Source: Silene latifolia (taxonomy: Eukaryota; Streptophyta; Magnoliopsida; Caryophyllales; Caryophyllaceae). From it: 64,000 nt of DNA. The stretch is taken from contig NC_133526.1 of assembly GCF_048544455.1 (NCBI RefSeq), positions 12,912,001-12,976,000 of the forward strand, read 5' to 3'. Every line of letters begins with the position of its first letter. Position 1 is the first letter of the stretch. The notes below the pieces were generated by a model. It was not told the origin of the DNA, did not search any database, and was given only the letters and a program-made list of their open reading frames with translations. Shown here piece after piece: positions 35,610 to 46,996 of the stretch. The position numbers were made by a program, and so were the translations under genes.

Positions 35610-35815
35610 GAGTGAGACGATCTCAACACAAGACGAAAAAAATGTTAACATATATTATGATAAACAGGTGACCATTTAATGATAAAATGTTATAACTATT
35701 GTCACTTTTTGAGAAAAAATTGATAGTAACATTTTATCATAAAATGGTCATATATTTGTCCGTCTTATTTCTAACGGAAAAAGTCCTGTCTAAAACAAGA
35801 ATTTACCTTTTAGAG
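35610..35815. mobile_element. palindromic MITE-like sequence
   Basis: The inner arms 'accatttaatgataaaatgtta' and its complement (aacattttatcataaaatggt) flank a short centre. Outer ends are unclear and the sequence is non-coding. Confidence 0.4.
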
Positions 35816-35894
35816 TTACCCTATTTCTCCCCATTCAAATATCTATTATGTCATACTAATCATCACCTGTAATCATCACCTGTAATTCTATAAA

Positions 35895-36222
35895 CACAAA
35901 TTGTTCTATAGGACTGTCTTATAACATAAGACCAGCCCATAATCCAAAAGCCCAAACAATTAACTTATAACTCACCTTTTTAATCAAATAACCAAAAGCC
36001 CAAAAAAATTAGTTAATAAACTTATAAAAAAAATATTTTATTTTGATAACCTAGAGTTTTGTATTAATAAATTGTATATTTAAATATGTTAGTTTTTATC
36101 ATAAAATGTCGTGTTGTCAAAATAAAATTAAATATAAATTAAATTAAGTATTATTTTTGGGCTACTCTCCTTTTGAGCCAGTCCTATGGTATAGGACGGT
36201 TCTATAGGAGAGTTGCTGTTCT
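35895..36222. mobile_element. MITE with CTATAGGAC..GTC inverted ends
   Basis: The left arm ctataggactgtcttataac pairs with the right arm (complement of ataggacggttctatag) over about 35 bases. Relatives of the arms are at 22396 and 28735. AT-rich interior. Confidence 0.6.
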
Positions 36223-36536
36223 ATAAATCTCTTCATAAAGCACTTGAGAATGTTTCAAAACTAAAATAACTCAACTTGATTTGACCCATATTTGTACAAA
36301 CCTGAAACAACCTAAGCTGAACTGATCTGAATCATATGTAACCTGGTTGACAACACTATTTATTGATAGCTAATGCAGTTACACCCGACAAAATGACCCT
36401 TGACCAAACCCGAATAACATATACCCGACCACGATAGCCAAACTCAAGACCCAAACCTGAATTGACCACAACAATATAACCCGACTTGAATGTTTACTGT
36501 TGCACAAAATGCACATTGATTTATTATTAATAATAA

Positions 36537-36650
36537 CTAGTATAGATCCCCCGCGAATGCGCGGTATTTTGGATAGAAAAAAAAATAATAATAATAAAAG
36601 TGATATTTAACTCAATTTGAAATTTAATTGTAAATTTATTATAATTAATA
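36537..36650 (-). mobile_element. Helitron-like 3' terminus
   Basis: CTAG at 36537-36540, an ATC-containing spacer and the hairpin CCGC/GCGG (36551-36564) form a Helitron 3' end in minus orientation. The right limit is unknown; the stated end only marks where a Stowaway-like fragment begins. Confidence 0.5.
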
Positions 36651-36734
36651 CTCCCTTCTATTCATCATTTTCTTCCCTATTTCCTTAAACGGATTATTCA
36701 GGTTTTCTTCCCCTTTCCTTTTTTGGAAACTTTT
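36651..36734. mobile_element. half Stowaway-like MITE
   Basis: It starts CTCCCTTCTATTCATCATTT and resembles the left half of the complete element at 58875-59072. The right half is missing at the start of the next element. Confidence 0.5.
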
Positions 36735-36736
36735 AA

Positions 36737-37081
36737 GCCCTGTTCTTTTGGACTGAAACAGATCTAATCTAAACTGAACTGAACTTATAGGATCTGAACT
36801 GAACTAAACTTATAGGATCTGAACTGAACTAAACTTATTGGATCTGAACTGAACTTATAGGATCTGAACGGAACTGAACTTATAGGATCTGAACTAAACT
36901 TACATGATCCGAATTTAAATTAATTTAACTTAAATATTATTATTATTATTATTATTATTGTTATTGTTATTATTATTGTTATTATTATTGTTATTGTTGT
37001 TGTTGTCGTTGTTGTTGTTGTCGTTGTTATTTTTATTATCATTATTTATTATTACTATTATTATTTTTATAAAACCGCAAC

Positions 37082-37133
<52 letters not shown>

Positions 37134-37614
37134 AAAATAAAAATAAAAATAAATGCAAAATTTTATTGAGATTAAATAATTTTTTATAAGAAATTAGTGG
37201 GCAGCTAAGATAGAACACTGATAAGAAAATATAATCTAAAATACAAAGTAAGATAATAACATTTTTACGCTTTATATACATTGGTTGTTCATACATTATA
37301 CTACGGTTAAATTACGATAAAAAAATAATGAGAAGAGTGATAATTTTCTTTAAAAAATAATAATGTATATGTGTATCAAATAATTAATAATGTCAAATAT
37401 TTTTGCGTCGGTTTTTAAAAATAATACTTTGGATATAACTTTTCTAAACTGAATTTATGGGATCTGAACTTATAGGATCTGAACTGATAAAATCTGAACC
37501 GACTAAACTTATCTTATCTGAATTGAACTTATAGGATCTGATCTGAACTGAACTGAACTTATAGAATCTGATCTGAACTTAAATTAAGAGACTTTAAGTC
37601 CAAAAGAACATGGT
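36737..37614. mobile_element. non-autonomous TIR transposon with subterminal repeats
   Basis: The left end contains tgttcttttggact and the right end its complement (agtccaaaagaaca). Both subterminal zones hold five to seven copies of a unit around 'gaacttataggatct' (36770-36910; 37440-37580). The centre is a (TTA/TTG)n microsatellite (36945-37135) plus AT-rich DNA. No coding sequence. The superfamily is unresolved because no convincing target duplication was found. Confidence 0.6.
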
Positions 37615-37624
37615 CTTACTCTTA

Positions 37625-37800
37625 TTTTTATTCATCTCTCCTATCACCAAACCCCAGCCAACTCACAATTCCTTATTTAATTTCTAATTATTCATTCCTT
37701 TCTCCTATTACCAAACTCCACACAACTCATAATTCCTTATTTAATTCCTAATTATTCATTCTTCTCTCCTATCACCAAACTCGTACAACTCACAATTCAT
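37625..37800. repeat. three tandem copies of a ~64-base repeat
   Basis: Each unit carries 'ctcctatcaccaaac', 'caactcacaattc' and 'ttatttaatt'. The array lies immediately before LINE-2 and may be part of an element it inserted into. Confidence 0.65.
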
Positions 37801-38010
37801 ACTTTATTCCCCTCCTAAAACCTTGTGCCCACAAGTAAGGTTGTGGATTGACGTCGTTCTAGGGTTTTTACCTTGTGAGCGGTTATTTTTCTCTGTCCTT
37901 CTCTCCTGGTAGTTTCGTCCTCCTCTAGGGGAAATTTACTTAAAAATTCACAAATCTTCACAAAAATTCTCTATTTCTTTCTTGTTATCTATTATTTACT
38001 GTTTGTTGCT

Positions 38011-39345
38011 TTGACTATGGCTGAGGGAGACGTGGGTCTGGGGGATGAGAAAGGTTCTGATGATACTTTTGAATGGGATGATGGCGACGAGGATAGAAAC
38101 TCACAACCGTCAAAGCTTGCCCTAATAGGGCGGTTATGGGGTTCGAAAACTACTAATATCAAAGCAACTATTGAGACGATGTGCAAACTGTGGGGTACGA
38201 GAAATGAGGTCCGAGGTAATGTTCTCGATACCCAAACAAAAACCTTTATGTTTCATTTTACTGAGTTAAAGGATAAGCAAAGGGTCATGGAAGGCCAGCC
38301 ATGGCACTTTGACTCATTCGTCTGGTGTTTTAATGATCCAAACACAAATGGAAACCTATGGGATGTCCCTCTTTCTTTCGTGCCCTTTTGGGTCCGTGTT
38401 TATGATTTACCTTTGGAGGGAAGGGATAGGGAGGAGAATTGTCGTAGGTTGGGCAACCAAATTGGTGTGTTTGTGGCTAAAGATTCCTCTTCGTTTCCCC
38501 ATCTTGACCGGGCTATACGGTTGCGAGTGCTTTTGGATGTTCGATCAAAACTGAAGAAGGATGTCTCTATTCGCATGAGGGGTGGTAAGGTTGTTAATTT
38601 TGCAGTTAAGTATGAACGACTGCCCCTCTTTTGTTATGGGTGTGGGTTACTAGGGCACGGGGAGAAGGATTATGATGATGGGCCTTATGAGGAGGGATCA
38701 CATGATTATGGGAGTTGGATTAGGGCTTCGCCATGGAAACCTGTCAAGGTGGAGGAGAGTGGGAGAAAGAAAGGGGGTGCGGGGAGAGCTCTTAGTAAAG
38801 TGTTTGAGGAAATGGGGAAGGTGGAGGAAACAATAGCTATTGAAAGTATGGTCAAGAATCTGCAGGCGGTTTCCCTTCATGCAAAACCCAGGAAACAGAT
38901 GACGGATGAGGACGCAAATGCCCTAACTGTGACTCGGCCAGCTGGGGATGTTGTTCCACTGATTGGCACGGGGGAAGGGTCGAGTAGTGGGAAGGGACCG
39001 GGGAAATGGCAAAGATTGGCACGGGGGGGCCCTCGCTCAAACCAGGGGGAAAGCACGGCAGTAATGGCGTCGAAGAAGCGTGACAGAGGTGAGAAAGAAG
39101 ATAATTATCCTGGGAACCCAAAACGAATCCATGTCTCAACGGGGAATTATGACCATATTATAGGTGATTCACCCACTGATAATTGGGTATGGGAGGGGGG
39201 TGGAGAAGGGCGAGTTACTGTCGAGGACATGAGAGAGGATGGTACGGTGGAGTCGGGTGGAGTTGGTGATGTGGTGCTGAATGAGTCTTCTGTTTCTTAT
39301 AGATCGGCGGAGGTTGCGGACCTGCAACCCCGCCGGGAGCAATGA
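38011..39345 (+). CDS. LINE-2 ORF1: DUF4283 plus zinc-knuckle RNA-binding protein
   Basis: 444 residues, uninterrupted. The start is TTG/ATG-ambiguous; the ATG at 38017 (MAEGDVGLG) is the natural one. An acidic N-terminus is followed by the DUF4283 fold (KLALIGRLWGSKT; VMEGQPWHFDSFVWCF; WVRVYDLPLE) and a CCHC_4-type knuckle, CYGCGLLGHGEKDY, whose last Cys is Tyr, one transition away from the expected residue. The C-terminal 200 residues are basic and Ser/Gly-rich. ORF1 proteins of plant L1 elements bind the element RNA. The stop overlaps the ORF2 start as ATGA, which suggests reinitiation. Confidence 0.9.
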   Translation: MTMAEGDVGLGDEKGSDDTFEWDDGDEDRNSQPSKLALIGRLWGSKTTNIKATIETMCKLWGTRNEVRGNVLDTQTKTFMFHFTELKDKQRVMEGQPWHFDSFVWCFNDPNTNGNLWDVPLSFVPFWVRVYDLPLEGRDREENCRRLGNQIGVFVAKDSSSFPHLDRAIRLRVLLDVRSKLKKDVSIRMRGGKVVNFAVKYERLPLFCYGCGLLGHGEKDYDDGPYEEGSHDYGSWIRASPWKPVKVEESGRKKGGAGRALSKVFEEMGKVEETIAIESMVKNLQAVSLHAKPRKQMTDEDANALTVTRPAGDVVPLIGTGEGSSSGKGPGKWQRLARGGPRSNQGESTAVMASKKRDRGEKEDNYPGNPKRIHVSTGNYDHIIGDSPTDNWVWEGGGEGRVTVEDMREDGTVESGGVGDVVLNESSVSYRSAEVADLQPRREQ

Positions 39346-42300
39346 GTCTCCTTTGTTACAACTGCCGTGGTTTAGGCAACGACCCGGCATTTGTTAGGTT
39401 GAGGGGGTTGCTACGGGGGGAAAAGGCGGAGGTGGTGGTGTTGATGGAGACTAAATTAGGGGGACAGGAGATGCAACGGGTTATCCAACGCTTGGGGGGT
39501 GACTATGTGGGTGTGGGAATCGATTCTATAGGGAGGTCGGCGGGGATGGCTATTTTATGGAAGGAAGGGGTGGATGTGGAGATTATCTCGTCGACTGCCC
39601 ATCACATTGACGTGGTGGTCAGGGGCCTCTTTAATCTAAATGAGTGGCGTCTAACGGGTATTTATGGGTGGTCTAATAATGAGGAGAAATGGAGAACTTG
39701 GCAGCTTATGAGAGATATCAAGCCTTTGTCCACTTTGCCATGGCTAATGATTGGAGACTATAACCAAATTTTATTTGAGCATGAAAAGAAGGGCGGTCCT
39801 CCAAGGGAACAACGACTTATGGACGAGTTTCGTGAAGCTATGAATGACTGTGAGCTACTGGATATTGGTTTCTCGGGAAATAATTATACCTGGTGGAACA
39901 GGAGGAGTGGACCTGCGGCTGTCTATGAGCGACTTGATAGGGCGCTGGCCACTGTTTCCTTCCTAGAAGCCTGTCCTATGATTCAATTGTCACATTTGGA
40001 CTTTGACAAGTCTGATCATGTGCCTTTGAAGCTTGCTATGTTCTCTCCAGAAAAGGTGAGGAAGGGGAAACGTTTTCGGTTTGAGGATATGTGGGCTCAA
40101 AGTGAGGATTGTGAAGACGTGGTGCGTGATTCTTGGGCTGCTGGGAGCTCTGTTAATGTAGGGCACGTGGCCTTGAGCAAATTAAATTTTTGCTCGAGGA
40201 AGTCAAGGCGAATGGAGTAGGGTCCAATTTGGGGACTTACGACGGCAAATTGAAGAGACAAGGAACCGCTTGCACTTCCTCGACAATGGATACCATGATG
40301 ATAACGCGGTAGCTGAAAGGAAACTCTTTTGTTCAAAGCTCGATGGGTTATTAATGGCCGAGGAGACGTTTTGGCGGCAACGTTCTCGGGTGGGGTACCT
40401 TACTGAGGGTGATAGAAATACACGTTTCTTTCATCTTCGTGCGTCGAATAGAAAGCGGATAAATAATATCTCTCGGCTTAAAGATGATTTAGGGAATTGG
40501 GTAACTGATGAAGGGAGGATGCGGGAGCTTGCTATGGGGTATTTTGTTTCGCTCTTCTCCTCGGATGGCCCCTCTAGGATTGACGAGGCTCTAGAGTGTG
40601 TGGGACAGTGTGTCACGGCTGATATGAATACGGATTTGACCAAGCCTTTTACGAGAGAAGAGGTGCGGCTTGCGCTATTTCAAATGAAGCCGAGCAAAGC
40701 TCCGGGTCCTGACGGTCTTAATGCTAATTTTTATCAAAAATATTGGCATATTTTTGGGTCAGATGTGGCGGACTATGTAATCAGCTGTTTAGAAGGCAGA
40801 GAGGACATGACCCGGGTAAACCACACACACATTGTTCTTATACCGAAAATAAAGCATGCTACGGAGCTGAATAATTTTAGACCGATATCACTCTGTAATG
40901 TTATTTACAAATTAATTTCCAAAGTAATTGTGAATCGGCTAAAAATTTTCTTGGATGATCTGGTTGCGGTAGAACAGAGTGCTTTCATTCCAGGGAGATT
41001 AATTGCGGACAATGCTATTATGGCCTTCGAAAGTTTCCATTTCCTCAAATCACATAATGCGGGCAAGAAGGGGTATATGTCTTTGAAGCTGGATATGAGT
41101 AAGGCATACGATAGGGTCGAGTGGAGTTTTCTCGAATGTGTTTTGGTTAAAATGGGTTTTGCACCGAGATGGGTGGGAATGATGATGAGTTGTGTTCGAA
41201 CCGTGCACTCGGCTGTTTTGATAAATGGAATGCCGTCAGACTTCTTCCGACCTCGACGGGGATTGCGCCAAGGTGACCCGCTCTCACCTTATTTATTTAT
41301 TCTTTGTGCCAATGTTTTTTCAAAACTACTCACAAGGGAAGTTGAACGGAGAAGTCTTTATGGTATTCGGGTTTGCCGTGGTGCTCCGAGTTTATCTCAT
41401 TTGTTCTTTGCGGATGACTCCCTAATCTTATGCCGAGCTGATAGGAAAAACGCTGAGACTATAAAGGGGGTTCTGGATCTCTATCAAGCGGCGTCGGGTC
41501 AACGTTTAAATTTGCAAAAGTCGGAATTATTTTTCAGCCCTAGTACGGGGGCGATAGAGCAGGCTGAAGTCACGCAAGTTTTAGCGGCTAATGTTGTGAT
41601 GTCACCGGGTAAATACCTTGGTATACCTGCGGTGGTGGGGAGGAATAAGTCGCTGGCTTTCAATCATTTAAAAGAACGTATTTGGAAGAAGCTTAAGGGA
41701 TGGAAAGAAAAAATCCTCTCATATTCGGGTAGGGAAATCCTCATAAAGGCAATTGCCCAATCGATTCCCACCTATCATATGGGATTGTTTAAATTTCCGT
41801 CTACCCTATGCTCTAGCATTGAAGGTGACTTAGCCAGATTTTGGTGGGGACATAGCGGGGAAAAACGACAGATTTATTGGGTTGCTTGGGAGAAAATGTG
41901 TCGGTCCAAACAAGAAGGAGGATTGGGATACCGTCACTTTGAGTCTTTTAACCTCGCTATGCTTGTCAAACAGCTATGGAGGCTCCAAGAGAGGCCGGAT
42001 TCTCTAGTTGCTCGAGTCCTATCTGCTAGATACTTCCCGACGGGTGACATATTCGAAGCCAAGCTTGGGCATCATCCTTCTTTCGTTTGGCGAAGTCTTA
42101 TGGAGGCCCTTCCTATATTAAAGAAGGGTTGTGCATGGGTTATCGGCAATGGACAACGGGTTCGTTTTTGGAAGGATAGATGGTGTTCAACGGAATCGTT
42201 ACCTGGAATTATTTCCCCGGTGAGTGGTTTGCGGGATAGTGTGGTGGCGGATTGGTTCGTGGGTCAACCGAGAAGATGGAATGAAGAGCTCCTTCGTCAA

Positions 42301-42375
42301 CACCTGTATGAGTTCGAGGTGCGTGAAATATGTCGAATCCCTGAGTTCGAGGTGCGTGAAATATTTTATTTTTGA
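39342..42375 (+). pseudogene. LINE-2 ORF2: endonuclease and reverse transcriptase, one frame break
   Basis: The apurinic-type endonuclease runs 39342-40060 (YNCRGLGND; METKLGG; MIGDYNQIL; RLDRAL; SDHVPLKL). A frame change between about 40180 and 40205 separates it from the rest, where the other frame resumes at EWSRVQFGDLRRQ. Reverse transcriptase lies at about 40680-41500 (KAPGPDGLNANFYQ; LKLDMSKAYDRVEW; GDPLSPYLFILCA) with an intact FADD box at LFFADDSLILC. The frame then runs open to 42375, where the 32-base duplication ends it. All catalytic motifs are present, so the copy is young compared with LINE-1. Confidence 0.88.
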
Positions 42376-44337
42376 ACGAATCCCTTTATGCCCCTCCTAT
42401 GAAAAGTTTTGAGAGTGATAAGCTTGCTTGGGCACACACAAAGAATGGTATTTATACGGTAAGATCGGGCTATCATTTTATTTTTGAACAAAGACGGAAT
42501 TGAAGATGAGATTGATGCGTGGTGAAGGGGATGGAATTTTGAGTAACCCGTGATGAAGTGTGTAAATTTTGGTCACGGTTATGGCGTGTTAAGCTACCTC
42601 CTAAAATCAAAAGTTTTGTGTGGAGGGCATGTAATCGGGGTGTGTTACCGTGCGGGCTAAGACAGTGTGGAACGTGCAAAACGAACGTTAAGCCATGGCG
42701 AGGCCGATCCGACTTGCTAAAGGTGTTATTTTGGGAAGGAAGTGGAGAGCGAAACCCATGCCCTGTTTAGCTGCCCTTTTGCTCTGGAAGTATGGGATGC
42801 GGGTGGAATTGAAGATGAGATTGTGGGGGATGCTTTTGGCGGAAGTATAGTGGATTGGGTGGATGGAATTTTGAGGCGAGATTAAAGAATGAATAAAGGA
42901 CATGGTGGACAAGGTGATGATTAAGAAATTTAAGTGTGTAAATATTTGGTCCTTCTTAGAGTACTTGATTAAAAAAGGCACAAATACGGTACAATACAAG
43001 GAATATCCGTAATTTTTTTTTCTACCATTATTATGGTGAGGTGAGGACCTTCATTCTCATTCGGACGTGCATAGTGAATAAGCAAAACTCGCCAAACTAA
43101 AGGACACCAAGTGCATTATTGATTCAAATTTGGCACCAAATTCATTTAAGGAGCCAAAATGAAAATGGTTCTAAAATTTGCGCCAAAATTTTCACCAAAT
43201 TTAAACTTGGTATAAATAGAATAGTGTCAACTAAATTGATCATTTATACACAAACAACCAAAAAAACACTTTCCTACAATAATAAATCCACATCAAACAA
43301 ACCAAAAAATCGATTCATCCACATTTATTTCTCACAAACAATAATAAATGGAAGGCTTTGTTAAAAAGTTTGTAATGCTAGAGGTGGCGGGGAAGAGTGG
43401 AGGAAGGCCCAACCCATGGGGAATCGGGTGGTGTGTTTGATGTTGAGAAGTTCAACAAAATCCCTCTTTCGTAAAGGAGGGATAAGACAAATATCAAGAT
43501 GGGTGGACACCTCCAAAAACAAACTAGGAAGTGGGCAATGGAAACTCAATGTCGATGGTGAAAAAAACCATATAGAAGTGTTGGAGAGGCGGGGGAGTGG
43601 AATGGGCATTGTGATACGGAACCATAAGAGAAATTCTAGGGGCGTTGAAAGATATGATACGGATTCCAAAGGGTGTCCAACGAAAATAAGTTCGAGAGAG
43701 ATGATGGGTGGAATATTGATCTTAGATTTGGGTTTTTTCTATTCAGTCACTTGACAAAGGAAAATGCTTACATTGGATAAACTTGCGTGAAGCCAAAAGT
43801 GGGTAATTAAACTCAATTATGTCTTCATAACACTACAAGCTTTAGAGTTTAAGAACGGAGGAAATGATTACCCTTACCACACATGCACAAATCCATGGGC
43901 CTCGATAATATGGTGCTTGAATCGATTGCTGATGCGGAAAGCGATGATATAAATGAACGATAACTATGCTAAAGTTCTTCATGAAATCCTTCCCGAAACA
44001 TGGATACAAATTATTTTGGGAGAAATGCAAATGGGAGAGTAGTTTCTGATTTAGCTAGTAATTTCTCTTGTATTCGTTTTAATTTTACTCGTCGTGATGG
44101 TAATTATGTCGCTCACGAGTTAGCTCATCTCTTGCCGATTGATTATTCTACTCACTTGGTATTGGGTATTGGGTCACTTTGAGTTGAATGCGAACGATTC
44201 CCAAACATCGGGTTCGTATTTTGATGCTTATTTATGCCCTCAACAAGAGCGCATTGTACCTTTTTTGTAGAGCTAAAATTATGCTCTTGAAATTAACTTT
44301 TATTCTTCAAGTTAATGAAATTTACGTCCTTTCCTTC
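42376..44337 (+). pseudogene. LINE-2 ORF2 3' remnants: zf-RVT and RNase H pieces
   Basis: Scattered in several frames are pieces of the normal C-terminal order: SYEKFESDKLAWAHTKNG near 42400, WSRLWRVKLPPKIKSFVWRA (zf-RVT entry) at 42570, an RNase H start (WKLNVDG) near 43525, and its end (GNYVAHELAHLLP) near 44095. 42990-43370 contains a TATA-like 'tataaatag' and no recognisable protein, so it could be a foreign insert. Confidence 0.7.
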
Positions 44338-45107
44338 AAAAAAAAAAAAAAAAATGTTAAAAATCTTGCTCGATCAAAAACAAAAAAAACATCAACATCG
44401 AAACAACTTGATTCAGGGACAACAAAATGATGTGAATAGTCATGAATACGAATCGAAGGATCTTCAGATTTTGTATTAATTGGTGGAAAATGGAAAGTTC
44501 CTAGAGTCAAATCGTGAGGATTCATTGTTAATTTGAAGATAATCTATATATATAATAAATATAATATAATAAAAGATGAGGAAGGAGGTGATGAGAGGAA
44601 AGGAGGCGATGAGAGGAAGGATTTAAAGATGAAGATATAGATGAAGATCTTTCAAATAGGCTCAAGGATTAGGGAATTATATGGCGGGATATAATAAAAA
44701 TCCAATTATAAGTAAAAGTGAATGGCAAATGTTGTAATATGCAAAAATAGACAAGGATAAGATGGTAAATTTTTTACCAAAAAAGGAGAAGATGGGACAA
44801 AAACCCGACTAGCTTATTCTTTTAAGAGGGATAAATAGGAGGGAGTATAATATAATAAAAGAGGATATGATATATTAGAAGCTCATAGTTAGGATATAAT
44901 AAAAATCATAGCAAAAATTCAGAAAAATTGATGATCCCAAACTCGAAATGATATGGCCCGATTTGACCTTACCCCATCTATCACAAACTCGAAATGTTCC
45001 TGACCTTGACTGACCCAACTCGGTGAGGTCTACGAAAAGCAAACAACAAAGAAACTCTACTTCCCGCCTTCAACAACGGCATCATTCGAAACCCTAACTG
45101 ACGAACA

Positions 45108-46996
45108 ATGAACGTCCAATCTGTAGACAACGAATTGGGGATATTGAAGAAATTGAAGGTGGAACATCTCGCTTCTGATGTTGAGTGTCGTCGATTGGAG
45201 AGAGAATTGGAGGTCAAAAATGACGAATTGAAAGAGTTAACTAAGCAATTAGGGTTTAGCAAAGACGCCGAAGCGAAGGCAATTAAGAGGTATGATAAAG
45301 CCAGGGAGTATAATACGGAGGCGGAGATGAAATTGCGGGAATCGATGGCGCAGCATTTACCGAGCGTCGTAGATTGGAGTTAAAAATTATCGAATTGGAT
45401 GATTTAGCTTCCGAATTGAAGTTTAGCAAGAATGCCGAGGTGAGGGTGGTGAAGAAGCATAAGCGGGCCTTGGAGTATAATTTGGAGGCGGAGGTGAAAT
45501 TGGAGGACTTTAGGAGGCGATTTAATGAGGAGAAGAGGAAATTACTGGGAAAATTGACTGAGACGGAGGCGGAATTGGCGAATTTGAAAGACAAAATGAA
45601 GGTAAATAAAGTACTGGAGATTGGTGGGAATTCAAAAGCAGGTATTTGGAATTTTGAAAGCTTTGTTCTTTGTTCTTTTAGTTGATTTGGTATGAACATT
45701 GTTTGCTGTTTTGCTCGCATGATTAAGGTGGGGTATTTGTTGTCGTTGATACAGTGGTATTTCTTTGCTTGTTAAGTTGTGATAATTGATTAACTGTAGT
45801 TTGATATGTGACCAAACTGTCTATCCTGGTTATAAGAAATGAACCCGTTTTCCTGTTTTTGTGCCCCCCCCCTCTCCAATGCAGATCCAGGTTTTGAAAG
45901 CCGTGTCAATGATGTGAAACACCCTTTGAAGTCAGTCACGAAATGTGATGAAACTGCCAAGGCAACTGACCTTTCTAAGGAAAAGCTTGTAATAGAGAAT
46001 AGAGCAGCTTGTGACCATAAAAGCCGAGTTAGGGGTCTCAAAAGGGCAAGGGATTCGTCCGTGTGTTCTACTCAGAAGCACATTGATGGCAGTTCTACTG
46101 ATGCGAGTGACTACCAACAACGACCAAAACAATCTAAGACGCTAATCTACCTGAATGTCACCGGCAACACAATACCCATGGCAGTCGATCTCTCTTTGAC
46201 CACCGACATCCTTAAATCCAAGATCCACGACTTATCAGGCATCCCACCACACAAACAACGCCTGAGCTTTGGAACACTGCTTGAAGACCCCACCCGCACC
46301 CTCGCACAACACCACGTCCAGAAAGAGTCCACCCTCGAATGTGGAATATATCCTGATAGAAGTCCTGTTCAGAAGTACAGTGACGACAGTTCTAGTGATG
46401 ACAGTTCTAGTGATGACTGTTCTAGTGATGACAGTGACAGCCGACAACACCCACGACAACCAATCATGCAAATCTACGTGAAAGTCTCCGGCAAGACAAT
46501 ATCCATAGAAGTCAATTCCTCTTTGACCATCGACAGCCTTAAATCCAAGATCCACGACCAATCAGGCATCCCACCGTACAAACAACGCCTGATCTTTGCA
46601 GGAACACTGCTTGAAGACCACAATCTCGCCCACTACCACATCCAGGCCCACCACCACATCCGGTATGAATACACCATCGAATGTGGAATATGTTCTGATA
46701 GAAGTCCTATTCAGAAGCACAGTGATGACAGTTCTAGTGTTGACAATGACTCCCGACAACACCCACTACAATCAAACATGCTAATCTATGTGAAATTCCC
46801 CAGTTTGACCATACCCATGGAAGTCCAACCCTCTTTGACAATCGAGAGCCTCAAATCCAAGATCCAAATCAAAACGGGCATTCCATCTCGATTCTTTCGC
46901 CTAACCTTTGGGGAAGCACTGCTTGTAGACCACAACCTCGTCCACTACAATATCCAGAAAGAGTCCTCAGTCGAATGTGAAGTATGTACTGATTGA
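45108..46996 (+). pseudogene. UBL gene D: damaged coiled-coil exon, exon 2 with three ubiquitin-like domains
   Basis: Exon 1 is 45108-45641 and exon 2 is 45885-46996, with splice signals as in B and C. Compared with B and C, exon 1 lacks exactly ten bases (ttggaatact) after GCATTTACC near 45362, shifting the frame so that the N-terminal product stops at 45383 after 91 residues. Exon 2 is fully open and carries three UBL folds, each of about 72-78 residues ([57 protein letters not shown]), separated by Ser/Asp linkers. None ends in Gly-Gly. An in-frame ATG at 45839 just before the acceptor could give a coiled-coil-less protein. So this is either a pseudogene or a UBL-only derivative. Confidence 0.7.

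Larger units (their letters stand above)
37830..44354 (+). mobile_element. LINE-2: L1-type LINE, near full length
   Basis: Contains a 5' leader, ORF1, ORF2, a rearranged 3' part and a poly-A tail at 44338-44354. ORF1 and ORF2 overlap by four bases (ATGA at 39342-39345). From 42310 on the copy is rearranged: a tandem duplication of about 32 bases, repeated blocks (ttgaagatgagattg at 42500 and 42809) and an unexplained 42990-43370 segment. The 5' limit is approximate and no target duplication was identified. Confidence 0.85.

Noticed and set aside
45839-46996. Polyubiquitin gene
   Set aside because: Domains are separated by linkers, diverged from one another and lack Gly-Gly.
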